From: Endozoicomonas gorgoniicola
GTDB taxonomy: Bacteria; Pseudomonadota; Gammaproteobacteria; Pseudomonadales; Endozoicomonadaceae
NCBI RefSeq assembly: GCF_025562715.2
Contig: NZ_JAPFCC010000001.1
Coordinates: forward strand, 2,994,501 to 3,058,500
DNA length: 64,000 bases
Direction of reading: 5' to 3'
A program made the translations under genes and the position numbers. Below are positions 34,725-44,496 of the stretch, one piece after another (position 1 is the first letter of the stretch; each line of letters starts with the position of its first letter). Below the pieces are notes generated by a model. That model searched no databases. It was not told the origin of the DNA and saw only the letters and a list, made by a program, of their open reading frames with translations.

Positions 34725-37151
34725 ATGTTTGCCAAGCGTCCGGTTCCGACACCGGAACCTCAGCAATTTTCCGACTCATTAATGACTGCCAGAGCTTATG
34801 ACCCGAACAGTCATGTGTTTTTATGCGACGACAAACACCTGTTCTTTGGATTTCTCTGCATGACCATGAGTGGATTGGACAATGGTCTGGATGACCGCCT
34901 TAATGGACTGCTCAATCAGGACTGGCCGGACGATGCCCTGATGCAGTGTGGACTGGTATTAAGCCCCGACCTGATGCAGACCATAGAGCAGCTATTGGCT
35001 CTACAGGGGCATGTGGACTCTGCTTTTGCTGCCATGCTGGACCAGAATATCCGGCAGTTACGGGCTGGGGTTCACCAGCCCATGACCAATGACCAGAAGT
35101 TGCGGCGGGGTATTTTATGGATGACCGTGAAAGTTCCGCTGCGACAACGGTCTCCCAGTGATGAAGAAATGCTCAGGGTTAAGCGGCTACGACAGACGTT
35201 TGCCGGTGGTATTGAAACCGCAGGCCTGGCTTCGGCTCCCATGAGCCAGAATGACTGGCTGCGACTGAGTATGATTCTGGTCAACCATCCTGAACAGGGA
35301 CGCTGGGCGCTCAGCCAGATTGCTGCTGAACCGGAACATGCCCTGAATGAACAGGTGTTTGATCCTGATACACCGCTGGAAGTTCACCCTGATCATTTGG
35401 TTCTGGGTACAGGGCAGAAGCAACGTTTTGTCAAAGTGCTGGTTGCGAAACAGCTACCGCCTTTTGCCGCTCTGGGGTTGGCTTTTAATTACATGGGTGA
35501 CAGCCAGAACGGACACCGGGGCATCAAATGCTACGCCCAGATTCATGTGTTACTGCATTTCCCGCCGGTGCGCCAGCTTCAGACTTCACTGAATAACCGG
35601 CAACGGATTGCCATCCAACAGGCATCCAGCCCGATTACCCGTTTTGAACCGCGGCTGATGGAACGCAAAAAAGATTTTGATTTGTTGTTTGGCGCATTGA
35701 ACCAGGGCGATGCACCTCTGAAACTGACTTTTACGCTGGTGCTGTACTGCGACAGTCAGAAAGAAGCCGACATGTTGTCGTCCAATGCCAGCAGCTATTA
35801 CCGTGAGTTGGGATTCATGCTCTATGAAGATGTGTATTTCATGCTGCCCATGTTTCTGAACACCTTACCCGGCAATGCCCAGAAAGCCACCCAGACCCTT
35901 GCCCTGCACGAGAAGACAGTGGCGACCCGTCATGCGGTGTCACTGCTGCCACTGTTTGATGATTGGTCTGGTCATCAGGAAGTATTGCTGAATCTGGTGT
36001 CCCGGCGTGGGCAGTTAATGAACCTGTCCATGTTTGAGTCCAACAGCAACTATAACGCTATTATTGCTGCGACCTCCGGGGCAGGAAAAACCGTACTGGT
36101 CAATGAAATCATCAGCAATGTCCTGATTCGTGGCGGGCAATGCTGGACACTGGATATAGGCGAAGGCTACAAAAAACTCTGCCAGCACTTTGATGGCTTG
36201 TTTCTGGACTTTGATCAGGGCAGCACCATTGGCATGAATCCTTTTGCACTGGTGCATGACTACGAGGAAGAAGGCGATATTCTGCTGGCTCTGATTATTG
36301 CGATGGTTTCACCGAGGGAACCATTAACGCCTTATCAGGAAGCCAGTTTAAGAGAGCAGATCAGGGAGCTGTGGGAGCAGGAAACCACTGGCAGTACGAT
36401 TGATGGGTTACAGGAACGCTTACGGCAACACCCTGATGAGCGTATTACCGATCTTGCGGTTCAGCTTAGTGCCTTTACCTCCAAGGGTGAATACGGACGT
36501 TTTTTCTGTGACGACAATACACTGGACATTAACCAATCGTTTACTGTGCTGGAACTGCGCCATCTGGACAGCCGGAAGCACCTTCAACGAGTCGTGATTC
36601 TGGAGCTGATTTATCTAATCCAGCAGATTATGTACTTTGGTGATGTGAACCGAAGAAAACTGGTGGTGATTGACGAAGCCTGGAACTTGATGCGGGACAC
36701 TCAGGGAGCCGCACTGTTTATCGAACACGGCTTCCGTCGTTTTCGTCGCTTTAACGGCTCAAACCTTATGGCAGCCCAGCGTATTGAGGATTTTTATGAA
36801 ACCCCGGCAGGCAAAGCCGCGCTGGACAACAGTGCCACTCAGTTCCTGCTGAAACAGGAAGTGGCAACCATTAACGAGCTGGAAAAACAGCAACGGCTAC
36901 CACTGTCACCGGAAGGCTACAAGCTATTGCGAAGTGTCCATACGGTGGAAGGTAAATATTCCGAAGCCCTTGTTCTTACCGGGCAAGGTTCTGGCATAGG
37001 AAGGCTGATTCTCAATCCTTTCAAGAAGTTACTGTATTCAAGTCATCCAGAGGATGAAGGTGCAATCAGAGCTTACCGGGCACAAGGTCTGTCGTTGAGT
37101 GATGCGATCCTTCATGTGCTTAAAGACAGAAATCAACTTTCAGCTTTTTAG
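34725..37151 (+). CDS. traC: Type IV secretion ATPase TraC (VirB4 family)
   Basis: TraC is the cytoplasmic, membrane-associated ATPase that powers pilus assembly. The 808-residue protein has the TraC_F_IV N-terminal region, a Walker A motif in ATSGAGKT at about residue 449, and a Walker B in LVVIDEAWN at about 646, followed by GFRRFRRFNGS and AAQRIEDF, the conserved VirB4 C-terminal blocks. The length matches F and SXT TraC (about 800). The stop is two bases before the next gene, so the two are coupled. Confidence 0.96.
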   Translation: MFAKRPVPTPEPQQFSDSLMTARAYDPNSHVFLCDDKHLFFGFLCMTMSGLDNGLDDRLNGLLNQDWPDDALMQCGLVLSPDLMQTIEQLLALQGHVDSAFAAMLDQNIRQLRAGVHQPMTNDQKLRRGILWMTVKVPLRQRSPSDEEMLRVKRLRQTFAGGIETAGLASAPMSQNDWLRLSMILVNHPEQGRWALSQIAAEPEHALNEQVFDPDTPLEVHPDHLVLGTGQKQRFVKVLVAKQLPPFAALGLAFNYMGDSQNGHRGIKCYAQIHVLLHFPPVRQLQTSLNNRQRIAIQQASSPITRFEPRLMERKKDFDLLFGALNQGDAPLKLTFTLVLYCDSQKEADMLSSNASSYYRELGFMLYEDVYFMLPMFLNTLPGNAQKATQTLALHEKTVATRHAVSLLPLFDDWSGHQEVLLNLVSRRGQLMNLSMFESNSNYNAIIAATSGAGKTVLVNEIISNVLIRGGQCWTLDIGEGYKKLCQHFDGLFLDFDQGSTIGMNPFALVHDYEEEGDILLALIIAMVSPREPLTPYQEASLREQIRELWEQETTGSTIDGLQERLRQHPDERITDLAVQLSAFTSKGEYGRFFCDDNTLDINQSFTVLELRHLDSRKHLQRVVILELIYLIQQIMYFGDVNRRKLVVIDEAWNLMRDTQGAALFIEHGFRRFRRFNGSNLMAAQRIEDFYETPAGKAALDNSATQFLLKQEVATINELEKQQRLPLSPEGYKLLRSVHTVEGKYSEALVLTGQGSGIGRLILNPFKKLLYSSHPEDEGAIRAYRAQGLSLSDAILHVLKDRNQLSAF

Positions 37152-37153
37152 TC

Positions 37154-39061
37154 ATGCCTCTCTTTTTCTGCCTGGTGATCATCGGGTTTTGCAGCTGTAC
37201 TCTATCCGTTCAGGGCAGCGTTCATATCAAATTATTTGTCTCAGCGAGCATGAAACAACCATTGCTGAATGAGTTGCTGAGCCATTCTGAAAGCGAAGTG
37301 TTGGTGGTCAGGGGTATCGACTCACGGCAGCAAAGTTTGGCGGTTGCTTTCCAGCAGTGGCATCAGCTGTTGAAAGCCAATAATTCTTCCGCTTCGGTAG
37401 AGATTGATCCGGTCGCCTTCAGGCAAGATCAGGTTGATCAAGTTCCTGCCATGTCACTGATAGTCAATGGTAAAACAGAACTCACAGCATTTGGAGTCAC
37501 ATCGGTTAACTGGATGGTGCGCCAATACCATGCTGGCAAGCGAGGCAATATCGGCACTTATGGAATGACTTATCCAATCAGTGAACCGGATTTATTGGAG
37601 GTATTGCGACAGCGGTTACAACAGCAAGATTGGCAGACCATCAACGCACAGGCTCAACGACGGTTACAGAGTAAAGTCTTCTCTTTTGGAGTGACATTGC
37701 CAACCAGCCGACAGGTGTCCAGTAGAGTGTTGAAACTGTCCGGTAGCTGGCGCATCCCAATGGTTGTTCTGGATATCAATGACCGTCAACAACAGCAAGC
37801 CGTGGCGTCTTGGCTGCAACAATATCCCAATGCTCTGATCCTGATTTCAAATGGCTCATTGCAGCAGCTTAAACGGCTGCCTGCGATCTGGCACAAACAC
37901 CCGATGTATGTTGCAACTCCGGAATTAATTCGGCGCTTCCAGTTAAGTTCTTTGCCCGTTTTACTGGCACCTGAAAACCATAATAACTGGCGAGTCACTA
38001 CCGCAGCCGTTTCGGCGTTCTCGGTGCTGGATAGCTTGTCATGGATTAGAGCCTTGATTTCCAAAGCCTCACAGCCAGCCTATGCGCTTGGCACGACTGA
38101 CAACCCATCTAAAGCCCTTTGCCAGAACGTGCCAGTTCTCTCTGAAAAGCTCATCACTTCCGTTCCCTGGAAAGAGCTGTTTCCCATCCGAATCGGGTTG
38201 GCAAAGCTGGGCTCAGGTAAAGAGCCGAATCACAGAGCCAAAACCAGCACAGGGCTGTGTCTGTGCGAAGACAGTGCAGGCATGTTTCATCCAGGCGTAA
38301 CTACCGGATTCTGGCGGCCTCAACGACTAATAGAACTGACCCGCAGTCCGGGCTGCCTGATGGCTCTTGGTGGCCACAAGCTCCCGATGGTTGACCAGCG
38401 TCGCTGGGGAACGTTGGGTTCTGCCAATATTCCCAAAGGGCTGACTTATATGCACGCCCACGTTTACAGCCTGTCGCTGATTGAGATGTTGAATATGTTT
38501 ACTGGCATTGGTGGCTGCACCAGCGATCTAGTGGATTTTGACCTGATGAACTTGTCTGAAGTCGATCCGTCATGGAATCATCCAGAACTGGCCGCCCTAC
38601 TCTCTCCGGATCTGGCTGGCTATGCCAACCCTGCAGCGATGAATGCCTGTACTGCCGACGGTCTGGCTGCTTTGAATTCACAACCAATGGACAATCTGCA
38701 CTGGTGCGCCGGAAGCTGGGGTAATATCTATCCTCTGTCAGGTTTCACCAGTACTTATGGTCACTTCGCCGACAACACCAGCCTGCTCGCAACAAGAGCT
38801 TTAGCCAAGATTCACCGCATCGGACTTGCCCGAAAAACCGTAGGTGAGGATGCACAGTGCCATAGTCGTATTACCCCCTGGCTACCCAAAAGCCAGTACA
38901 AGATGAGCATGTTCTGGCCAGAACCGGAAAAACAGAAAGCCCACTGGATCGGAGCCTCTGCGGCTACATGGGGAATGCACCGGCATCCATTGGGTAAAGA
39001 CGACGCCATGTATTTGATCTGGCAGTACCGGGATTGTTGTCAGACGGCAGTGAGCCAGTGA
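37154..39061 (+). CDS. TrbC-TraW-TraU fusion, F-type pilus assembly
   Basis: Three periplasmic F-transfer proteins appear in one 635-residue chain. After a signal peptide (residues 1-22), residues 23-115 match TrbC (LFVSASMKQPLLNELL, then VEIDPVAFRQDQVDQVPAM). Residues about 125-310 match TraW, with IGTYGMTYPISEPDLLEVL and a thioredoxin-like VVLDINDRQQ...ALILISNGS...LPVLLAPE. Residues about 325-635 match TraU, with the signature GIGGCTSDLVDFDLMNLSEV, many cysteines and WGNIYPLSG. In F these are separate genes; trbC-traW fusions occur elsewhere, but joining to TraU is unusual. The frame is open throughout. It overlaps traN by 28 bases or by four, depending on the traN start. Confidence 0.85.
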   Translation: MPLFFCLVIIGFCSCTLSVQGSVHIKLFVSASMKQPLLNELLSHSESEVLVVRGIDSRQQSLAVAFQQWHQLLKANNSSASVEIDPVAFRQDQVDQVPAMSLIVNGKTELTAFGVTSVNWMVRQYHAGKRGNIGTYGMTYPISEPDLLEVLRQRLQQQDWQTINAQAQRRLQSKVFSFGVTLPTSRQVSSRVLKLSGSWRIPMVVLDINDRQQQQAVASWLQQYPNALILISNGSLQQLKRLPAIWHKHPMYVATPELIRRFQLSSLPVLLAPENHNNWRVTTAAVSAFSVLDSLSWIRALISKASQPAYALGTTDNPSKALCQNVPVLSEKLITSVPWKELFPIRIGLAKLGSGKEPNHRAKTSTGLCLCEDSAGMFHPGVTTGFWRPQRLIELTRSPGCLMALGGHKLPMVDQRRWGTLGSANIPKGLTYMHAHVYSLSLIEMLNMFTGIGGCTSDLVDFDLMNLSEVDPSWNHPELAALLSPDLAGYANPAAMNACTADGLAALNSQPMDNLHWCAGSWGNIYPLSGFTSTYGHFADNTSLLATRALAKIHRIGLARKTVGEDAQCHSRITPWLPKSQYKMSMFWPEPEKQKAHWIGASAATWGMHRHPLGKDDAMYLIWQYRDCCQTAVSQ

Positions 39062-41871
39062 AATACTGTCGACCCAACACAGTGTATTGCCTGCTTCTCT
39101 TTTGCATAAGCACTGCCTTTGCAGAAGAAGCCGCTAAAACCTTTGAGCAACACACTCGCTCTCAGTGGCTCAACGACATCAATCATAAGACTGAAGCCGT
39201 TACCCGCAATCCGGAACCGATTATTGGCTCTGATTCAAAGATCATCATGGAACAGTCCAAAGATCAGCAACATCGTCAAAAACTGGAAGGTTATTATCAA
39301 AACGAGGATTTTGACGGCTTGCAAACCTTTGGCGAACACAGGGCAACCCAGTTGAAGACCGAACAGTCACCGGAAGGCGAAGCCTGGCGTCTGCTGAACC
39401 AATCACCCGACCGCTACTATCCCGACGCCAATGAACACCGGATTCTCGGGGCTATGGATCTGAGTGTAAATGCGCTACAGCATCCCAACACATGGTCACA
39501 ACAAAAACATTGGCCCACCGATGCTCAGGGCAACCCGATTTACGACTCTAATGCAGAGATGAGTACCACTATTGCCCGCCTGCGCCAGCATTTTAAAGGC
39601 TGTGATTACCAGAAAACGCTGGTACTGAAACAGGATCGGCAGGTGCATAGCCCGGATATCAGGGAGTGTACCCGAGCATTGGTCACAGACGACAACGTAA
39701 CGCTTAGCCGTAAAATAAGAATCAGCCCATTCCTTGAATACGTCTCTGGTTCAGGCTTGGCAGGTATGAACAGCTGTGAAAGCAGTTCTGCCAATGAAGG
39801 CTGCATCCAAATTCGATTAGGCAAAGACCGGGGCGCAGATAACTACTACCGCTGCGGCTGCTGTATCAAAGAAGAAACATTCACTGTCACATTGCCAAGG
39901 CCAGAAGCCCTTACCCGCGCCGTCATTCAGGAAGCCCGCTGGGATGACCGGATGCAAATCTGGATTAACGATCATAAGGTATGGCAGAGCAATGGTGACT
40001 TTCCACCGGAGAGCGGCGGTGGTTGTGAGCTGGATGAGAACTTTCACCTGAACAGTCCTATAACCTTGGACAGCTCTGTATTCAAAAGCCCGGATCATCA
40101 ACTCACGGTTAAAATACGCACCTCTGTTGGAGACAGAGGTGAAGGCTACGCCCTGATAAAACTGTACTTTGATATGAACCAACTGGTGGATGAAGACCGC
40201 TGGACACCGTCTTCCGAACTGGAGCGACTACAAGCCATGAAACAGTGGCAACAGGACGGTTTATGCAATCTTCAATTCCACTGTCTTGAACAGATGACAG
40301 AGACCGAACACTCTCTTCACGGCAAAGTGATTCCGTTGCATCCGACCTTGTCACGACAACTACCCTCTGAGTGTAAAACGGTCAGAGCAGAAGCTGACTG
40401 TTTTTATTACAAAACCACAGCCACACAACAGCCTCCCGATAGCTGCGCCCAGTTCGCCAATAATCCTGACTGTGAATTTCTCGGCAATCGATGTCTGGGA
40501 GAGAAGAGTGGCACCTGCTACACCTCGGAAGACCGCTACGACTGCGGCTACACCGGTTCACTAAATCGCATCGGTATTGAGGAAAGGATTCACTGTGAAG
40601 GCCAACCTATGAAGTGCATGTTAGGAGAATGCCAGGCGGATATAACCGACGCTGATAATACGGATTTTGCCAGTGCGGTCAGCGGACTCCACGCCGCAAA
40701 ACATATGGCGCACGATATGGAGTGCGACCCTTATGGTGGCGGCTGCCAGATATTCAGCGGTAAAGCCTGCACCTGCAAAAAAGGTATTTTCAATATGGTG
40801 GACTGCTGCAACCTGCCCACCAATGTCAATTTTGGAAGCTACCTGAACCTGCTTTTGATGGGGTATCTATTCGATAAGTCTGCAATCCATCTTCAATCAA
40901 ACTACCCCAACCAGTTAACCGGCCAGTACCAGAAAATGCGGGAACCTTTGATGCAGGGCATTAACAAGCTCAGTCAACCCGCAAAAAATCTATGGTCAGG
41001 CGTGGGAAAGAGTTGGGACAAGCTCTCCGAAAAACTCTGGCCAACACCGGCTGAAGTCCACACGCAAACCGCTACAGCCCAACCTATTGCCGGAGAGCTG
41101 TCGCAAGAAGCGCAGTCATCTCTGTTGGGCAATATGCAGCAACAACTCATGCGAAAGATGGCCGAAGTCGTCCAAAAAGTGCTGGGAGAAGACGCCACCA
41201 ACCTGTTGTTCCGAACAGCAGGCAACAACCTGGCCTCACAGGGTGGACAACTCAGTCAGCAAGCTCTTGTTATGAATCCAGCCATCACTTCGGCGATCAG
41301 TGCCGTGACCATGCTCTACACCGCCTATACCATGACCAAACTCATCATCCAGATCACGAACAAATGTGAAGATGAAGAGTTTGAGCTGGCAGCAAAGCGG
41401 GAAATGAAGACCTGTCATAAGGTCGGCAGCTACAGAAAATCCAAATTACTGGGAATAAGCAGCATGAGCTTCAACAGCTACTGCTGCTTCAACTCACCAC
41501 TGTCACGCATTCTGCAGGTACAAATCAGACAACAGTTAAACATGGGCTGGGGTTCCGCCAAACATCCGGATTGTTCTGGTATCACTCCCGAGGTTTTACA
41601 AATAGTAGACTGGAACCGAATCGACCTGAGCGAGTGGCTGGCACTGCTGAAGCTGCAAAACAAATTGCCGGAACTGAATGCAGATACCCTGAAGCAGCTC
41701 AACCTGGAAACACTCACCGGCAAAGGCTCACGGCTAGATTTTGATGAACAGCGGGAGGATAGCCGGAAACGGCTGGAGGCGAGATATGAGGGTATCAGTC
41801 CAGCGCAACTGGACCAATATCAAGGCGGAAAGACCGAACACCTCCGTAGTCAGATCAGAAAAAAACAATGA
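39034..41871 (+). CDS. traN: Mating-pair stabilisation outer-membrane protein TraN
   Basis: TraN is a cysteine-rich outer-membrane protein of the donor that contacts recipient surface receptors. The 945-residue product has a signal peptide (TVYCLLLFCISTAFA), a long N-terminal region, then dense cysteines (GCGCCIKEETF, CFYYKTT, CLGEKSGTC, CDPYGGGC, CTCKKGIFNMVDCC) typical of the TraN core, and a helical C-terminal part. SXT-type TraN is of similar length, whereas F TraN is about 600. The start may be ATG 39034 or GTG 39058. It overlaps the preceding gene and closes the traC-traN cluster. Confidence 0.92.
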   Translation: MLSDGSEPVKYCRPNTVYCLLLFCISTAFAEEAAKTFEQHTRSQWLNDINHKTEAVTRNPEPIIGSDSKIIMEQSKDQQHRQKLEGYYQNEDFDGLQTFGEHRATQLKTEQSPEGEAWRLLNQSPDRYYPDANEHRILGAMDLSVNALQHPNTWSQQKHWPTDAQGNPIYDSNAEMSTTIARLRQHFKGCDYQKTLVLKQDRQVHSPDIRECTRALVTDDNVTLSRKIRISPFLEYVSGSGLAGMNSCESSSANEGCIQIRLGKDRGADNYYRCGCCIKEETFTVTLPRPEALTRAVIQEARWDDRMQIWINDHKVWQSNGDFPPESGGGCELDENFHLNSPITLDSSVFKSPDHQLTVKIRTSVGDRGEGYALIKLYFDMNQLVDEDRWTPSSELERLQAMKQWQQDGLCNLQFHCLEQMTETEHSLHGKVIPLHPTLSRQLPSECKTVRAEADCFYYKTTATQQPPDSCAQFANNPDCEFLGNRCLGEKSGTCYTSEDRYDCGYTGSLNRIGIEERIHCEGQPMKCMLGECQADITDADNTDFASAVSGLHAAKHMAHDMECDPYGGGCQIFSGKACTCKKGIFNMVDCCNLPTNVNFGSYLNLLLMGYLFDKSAIHLQSNYPNQLTGQYQKMREPLMQGINKLSQPAKNLWSGVGKSWDKLSEKLWPTPAEVHTQTATAQPIAGELSQEAQSSLLGNMQQQLMRKMAEVVQKVLGEDATNLLFRTAGNNLASQGGQLSQQALVMNPAITSAISAVTMLYTAYTMTKLIIQITNKCEDEEFELAAKREMKTCHKVGSYRKSKLLGISSMSFNSYCCFNSPLSRILQVQIRQQLNMGWGSAKHPDCSGITPEVLQIVDWNRIDLSEWLALLKLQNKLPELNADTLKQLNLETLTGKGSRLDFDEQREDSRKRLEARYEGISPAQLDQYQGGKTEHLRSQIRKKQ

Positions 41872-41889
41872 TCTCGTACGAATAGGCGA

Positions 41890-42138
41890 TCAATAGGATT
41901 TTGACTGGTAATCCATTGACTGGTGAAGCATGCGGGCAATGACAATGCCGGTTTCAGATTCTCGGAAAAACACAACGTGTGCATTAACAGGGTAAGACCG
42001 GAGACCAGACCTTACCTCATCACGCTTTCGTGCCATGCCCGGCGTATCGGCAAGTGCCTGAAACGTCTCAAACAACGCTCGAATGTACGAATCGGCCTGA
42101 GCCTCACCAAACTCCTGAAGGGTATATTGATCTGTGAA
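41890..42138 (-). pseudogene. parE: C-terminal part of ParE-family toxin
   Basis: From TTCACAGATCAATA at 42138 the frame reads FTDQYTLQEFGEAQADSYI and on to HVVFFRESETGIVIARMLHQ, the conserved RelE/ParE C-terminal strands. The N-terminal 27 codons lie beyond an IS630 insertion at 43238-43317 (MTRQKQYLFRPLAEQDMEGI). Even after removing the IS and one TA, the halves are out of frame by one base, so the toxin is dead. ParE toxins inhibit gyrase. An ATG at 42162 inside the IS gives an artificial short ORF. Confidence 0.85.
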
Positions 42139-42140
42139 TA

Positions 42141-43180
42141 TTATACGTAACACTGCCTGCAAGCATAACGGGTGTCATGTAACCTGAAGAATCCTTTTAT
42201 TGTTTCAGGACTTTTTTGCAAACTCCGCATCTTGCCCCGAATAAATTTTATAAATTCATCTTTTGTCTTCAGGGCAACCTTACCCAACTTTTCTTTAAGG
42301 TAGTTCCAGGCTTGCTCATCTGGATTCAGCTCTGGTGAATAGCTCGGCAGTAGATGAAGACCTAACAGCCTTGGTTCCTGTGCTACATATTCTTGTGTGT
42401 GTTTAGCTCTATGTGCAGGATGTCCATCTGTGATTACAATCACGGGCTTATCAACGCTTCGAACCAAAGATTTAAGAAAGTTTACGAAGGCAAAACGGTT
42501 CATGCTGCCTGTGAATGTTTTGTATCTCATTATCCCTTCGGAGCTTACTACTGAAATAAGGTTCGACCTGTGTCTTGAGCCTGTAGCCTTCACGACAGGA
42601 GTGAGTCCCTTGACGCCCCACGTTCGGCCACGGTGACTCTCTGATTTAGCCGTAGATTCATCCAGAAAGAAAATAATGGCATCTTGCTCATCTGCTTGGC
42701 TGAGTATCTGCGGATAACGAACATTCAGCCACTCATCAATTTTTTTTGATCCTGCTGCCATGCTCCCCAACGAGGCTTCTGTGGACTAAATCCCATTCGC
42801 TTCAGAAGTCTGGCAACAGAGGCCGGTACATATTTAACCTGAAATGTCTGATCAATCAGCTTTGCGACTATCTGGCAAGTCCACAGAGGAGTTTGATAAC
42901 CATAGTCTACGGGAGTACTGCTTCTGAGAAGCAGATGGAGCTGTTCTTGCTGCTCTGGAGATAATTTTGGCTTTGGGCCGGTCTTGCCTGTGCGCGTTTT
43001 AAGGCCATCCCATCCACCAGTTTCATAACGGTCGATCCATTCATAGACGGTCTTTCTTGACGTTCTGTATTTGCGGGCGAGGCTGGAGGGGTTCATGCCT
43101 GCATGCCAGTCTTTAATGGCGTCAAATCGTATTTGTTCCCGAACCTCATCCGAGATTTTACGTCCGTCAATATTGTTCAT
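42141..43180 (-). CDS. IS630-family transposase, two frames joined by frameshift
   Basis: The first frame (43180-42725) is a helix-turn-helix domain (MNPSSLARKYRTSRKTVYEW) plus the linker PKPKLSPEQQEQL. The second (42770-42141) is the DDE core: IIFFLDESTAKSE (Asp), VIVITDGHPAH (Asp) and YSPELNPDEQAW (Glu), in the order typical of IS630. The frames overlap at a run of eight A residues on the minus strand near 42740-42747, a classic slippery site, so the full enzyme of about 345 residues is probably made by programmed frameshifting. Alternatively this is an ordinary frameshift mutation. The stop lies at the very end of the element. Confidence 0.9.
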
Positions 43181-43235
43181 TACTGCCTCATCTATGAAGC
43201 AGGAGATAATACCAGACGACAGATGTTACTTATAA
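42141..43235 (-). mobile_element. IS630-family element
   Basis: The ends TTATACGTAACA (42141) and, inverted, TTATAAGTAACA (43235) flank the two transposase frames, with TA on each side (42139-42140 and 43236-43237), the target duplication of the IS630/Tc1 group. The 1,095-bp element sits inside the parE toxin gene. Confidence 0.9.
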
Positions 43236-43237
43236 TA

Positions 43238-43317
43238 CGCAAAAACCAATAGTCAAATATCCCTTCCATATCCTGCTCTGCCAACGGCCTGAACAGGTAC
43301 TGCTTTTGTCTGGTCAT
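43238..43317 (-). pseudogene. parE: N-terminal part of ParE toxin
   Basis: The ATG at 43317 follows the antitoxin stop by four bases and reads MTRQKQYLFRPLAEQDMEGI, the usual ParE beginning (xLxPLAxxDLxxI), before the IS630 junction. The remainder of the toxin is at 41890-42138. Confidence 0.8.
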
Positions 43318-43321
43318 AGGT

Positions 43322-43567
43322 TTACCGATGCTTTTTCATCCGGGAAAGAAATTGTTCTACTTCAAGATCCACAGGAGCACCGCTACTGTCGCCCTCATCA
43401 ATCATGTTTCTCAGTTGCTCCAGACTTGAAGAAGCTTTTTGTTCCCGCAAATTTCTGAGTGCTTCACGCACAACTTCACTCACTGAAGAATATGCACCGG
43501 AGTCAACCAGCTTCTGAGCGTAGCTCTGAAGCTCATCTCCAAGGCTAATAGTTTGAGTTCGAGCCAT
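43322..43567 (-). CDS. parD: ParD-family antitoxin
   Basis: The 81-residue protein begins MARTQTISLGDELQSYAQKL and contains GAYSSVSEVVREALRNL, the ribbon-helix-helix DNA-binding fold of ParD/CopG antitoxins, followed by an acidic flexible tail that would bind and neutralise ParE. I prefer ATG 43567 to 43576 since MARxxTISLG is the family start. It precedes parE by four bases, the normal TA order, and would also repress the operon. With the toxin destroyed by IS630, it is an orphan antitoxin that could still protect against related ParE toxins. It sits between traN and traL, a typical plasmid-stability position. Confidence 0.9.
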   Translation of the reverse strand: MARTQTISLGDELQSYAQKLVDSGAYSSVSEVVREALRNLREQKASSSLEQLRNMIDEGDSSGAPVDLEVEQFLSRMKKHR

Positions 43568-43630
43568 CAAAAACACCTCGTGTAAGAATATGTCTTACAC
43601 AGTATAGACCCGCCTTTTGGATAAAACATC

Positions 43631-43912
43631 ATGGAAATCCCCCGCACCATCAATGACCCTATTCAATTTTTGTTCTGGTCACTGGATGAAATCTACCCCG
43701 TTGCCGTTGGGCTGATCTGGGGCATCTGGTTTGACCGCCTGTTGCTCGGTATGTTTCTCGGTATGATGGCGATTCGACTTTATCGACGCTTTCGTGACCG
43801 TAACCCCGATGGACACCTGAGCCACCGGATGTACTGGCTGGGCTTCTATTTTTCCGGCACGAAGACACTGCCAAATCCCTATGTCCGGGTATTTTACCCC
43901 TGCCGAAAATGA
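43631..43912 (+). CDS. traL: Type IV conjugative transfer protein TraL
   Basis: TraL is a small inner-membrane component of the F-type secretion channel. The 93-residue product has PRTINDPIQFLFWSLDE at the start and a hydrophobic pair of segments (VGLIWGIWF, LLLGMFLGMMAI), ending with YWLGFYFSGTKTLPNPYVRVF, all characteristic of TraL. Length is normal. Its stop overlaps the traE start (ATGA), showing translational coupling. It is the first gene of the traL-E-K-B-V-A block. Confidence 0.94.
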   Translation: MEIPRTINDPIQFLFWSLDEIYPVAVGLIWGIWFDRLLLGMFLGMMAIRLYRRFRDRNPDGHLSHRMYWLGFYFSGTKTLPNPYVRVFYPCRK

Positions 43913-44463
43913 CCGTTTCTGAATACCTGCGTCGCTTCAAACAGTGGCGGCAGCAACTCTGCGTGGATCGACTGATAGTGTTGATGCTGGCGCTGAGTAA
44001 TTCGTTGCTGTTAATGCACTGTTTAAACAGTAAACCCACTGTTGAGCTATCACTGCCATTCATGGATGCTCAGGTGGGTATCCAGTCAGGCAAAGCATCA
44101 CAAGCCTATTATGAATGGTGGGGGCTGGCACTGGCCGAACTGCTGGGCAACCTGAATACTCAAAACCTGTCGTTTGTGGAGTCCCGTCTGCAAAGTCTTT
44201 TCTCACCCAACCTGTATCAGCAGGTACAAACCACACTGAACCAGCAGTTCCAGCAGTTGCGAGATGATAAAGTCAGCATGAGCTTTGAGCCGTTAAGTCT
44301 TGATTTTAATGAACAATCACAGACGGTTACTGTGGCAGGCAACAGTGTTTTGTCATCCGGAAACCAACGTCTTTCAGGACGAAAAACGTATAGCTTTCGC
44401 TTTGACATGATTCTCTATCGCCCCGTATTAACTGCTTTGCAGATCGAGTCAGACCTGAAGTAA
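43909..44463 (+). CDS. traE: Type IV conjugative transfer protein TraE
   Basis: TraE (VirB5/VirB8-like) is an inner-membrane-anchored periplasmic protein of pilus assembly. The 184-residue product has a cytoplasmic N-terminus, one transmembrane segment (LIVLMLALSNSLLLMHCL, about residues 23-40) and a periplasmic domain with WWGLALAELLGNLN and FRFDMIL, as in TraE of F and SXT. It is coupled to traL by overlap, with traK 33 bases downstream. Confidence 0.93.
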   Translation: MTVSEYLRRFKQWRQQLCVDRLIVLMLALSNSLLLMHCLNSKPTVELSLPFMDAQVGIQSGKASQAYYEWWGLALAELLGNLNTQNLSFVESRLQSLFSPNLYQQVQTTLNQQFQQLRDDKVSMSFEPLSLDFNEQSQTVTVAGNSVLSSGNQRLSGRKTYSFRFDMILYRPVLTALQIESDLK

Positions 44464-44496
44464 TCCCTTTACTCAAAATCATTACGAGCATTTCTT

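Noticed and set aside
39817..40354. Minus-strand ORFs within traN
   Set aside because: Shadows of the TraN frame, which carries the family cysteine motifs.
42141..42162. ATG at 42162 as start of a complete 90-residue ParE
   Set aside because: The first eight codons are IS630 terminal sequence; the real N-terminus is at 43238-43317.
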